The notes under the pieces were generated by a model. It ran no database searches. It saw only the letters and a program-made list of their open reading frames with translations, and was not told the origin of the DNA. Source: Bacillus sp. (in: firmicutes) (lineage in GTDB: Bacteria; Bacillota; Bacilli; Bacillales; Cytobacillaceae). From it: a stretch of 5,266 nucleotides of DNA. This document shows positions 5,166 through 5,266 of this stretch, in pieces (positions within the stretch are counted from its first letter, which is position 1; each line of letters opens with the position of its first letter). The stretch lies in NCBI GenBank assembly GCA_003457145.1, contig DMSR01000260.1, positions 1-5,266 of the forward strand. The letters are read 5' to 3'. The position numbers and the translations under genes were made by a program.

Positions 5166-5266
5166 TGGTCGAAATAATACCTAATTTGGTCGAATTAATT
5201 GAAAATGTGGTCGAATTATCTTGTTTTTCGCCAATATATTGAAAAATGTGGTCGAATTATCTTGTT
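5166..5266. repeat. Short direct-repeat array with GGTCGAA core and 21-bp period, cut by the window end
   Basis: The core GGTCGAAwTA occurs at 5167, 5188, 5209 and 5250, giving spacings of 21, 21 and 41. The last gap is near 2 x 21, and a degenerate core (TTCGCC) sits near 5227-5232. A 24-base exact direct repeat links 5202-5225 with 5243-5266, and the window stops exactly at its end. The frame through the repeats encodes heptads like LVEIIPN, LVELIEN, VVELSCF before a stop at 5237-5239. It has no credible start and runs out of the terminator, so it is not called a gene. Confidence 0.8.

Noticed and set aside
5165..5239. Small protein with VEL-type heptads encoded by the terminal repeats
   Set aside because: No start codon with a ribosome site and the frame emerges from a terminator; the heptads simply reflect the 21-bp DNA period.
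5166..5266. CRISPR array
   Set aside because: Repeat cores are only about 10 bases with no unique spacers of constant size; a 21-bp period is too short and there are no cas genes.
1..5266. Circular element with overlapping ends
   Set aside because: The ends share only TTGTT, which is chance level, and the gene content is chromosomal housekeeping.

Overview
The window looks like chromosomal DNA from a low-to-moderate GC Firmicute, most likely a Bacillaceae (Bacillus sensu lato) species. The reasons are strong AGGAGG-type ribosome binding sites, hairpin-plus-T-tract terminators, a perfect CcpA catabolite-responsive element (cre), the split sdaAB-sdaAA serine dehydratase, and protein sequences close to Bacillus homologues. 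No phage, plasmid, transposase, CRISPR, tRNA or rRNA feature was seen. Both ends carry short repeats typical of assembly break points, so this may be a whole short contig.

Layout. Positions 1-277 (+) hold the C-terminal part of asnA, aspartate-ammonia ligase. Its first ~24 bases are an exact inverted copy of bases 41-64 and look like a fold-back artefact. A bidirectional terminator separates it from the convergent operon sdaAB-sdaAA (minus strand, 1924 to 329), the two subunits of an iron-sulfur L-serine dehydratase. The sdaAB leader carries the cre. At 3198-2170 (minus) is a membrane-anchored GGDEF diguanylate cyclase. Its leader (about 3254-3333) resembles a degenerate c-di-GMP-I (GEMM-I) riboswitch, with a promoter candidate just upstream and a terminator just after the stop codon. 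At 4203-3514 (minus) is an RsuA/RluF-type rRNA pseudouridine synthase with its own terminator. Divergent from it on the plus strand is a probable two-gene unit: an ASCH-domain protein (4319-4669) and an unrecognised four-helix membrane protein (4681-5121), closed by a strong terminator. The last ~100 bases hold short repeats of about 21 bp built on a GGTCGAA core, running off the end.

How the genes relate. asnA and sdaAB-sdaAA belong to aspartate/asparagine and serine metabolism. The cre predicts that serine breakdown to pyruvate is controlled by carbon source. The cyclase and its leader suggest a self-regulating c-di-GMP module: the enzyme lacks the usual inhibitory-site arginine, while the mRNA leader may sense the product. 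The pseudouridine synthase and the ASCH protein both belong to RNA-associated families, but only their divergent placement links them.

I found no clear new multi-gene system. The best leads are the possible riboswitch-cyclase feedback pair, the cre before sdaAB, the ASCH protein with a conserved YqfB-type Lys/Thr/Glu set beside an unknown membrane protein, and the terminal 21-bp repeat array.
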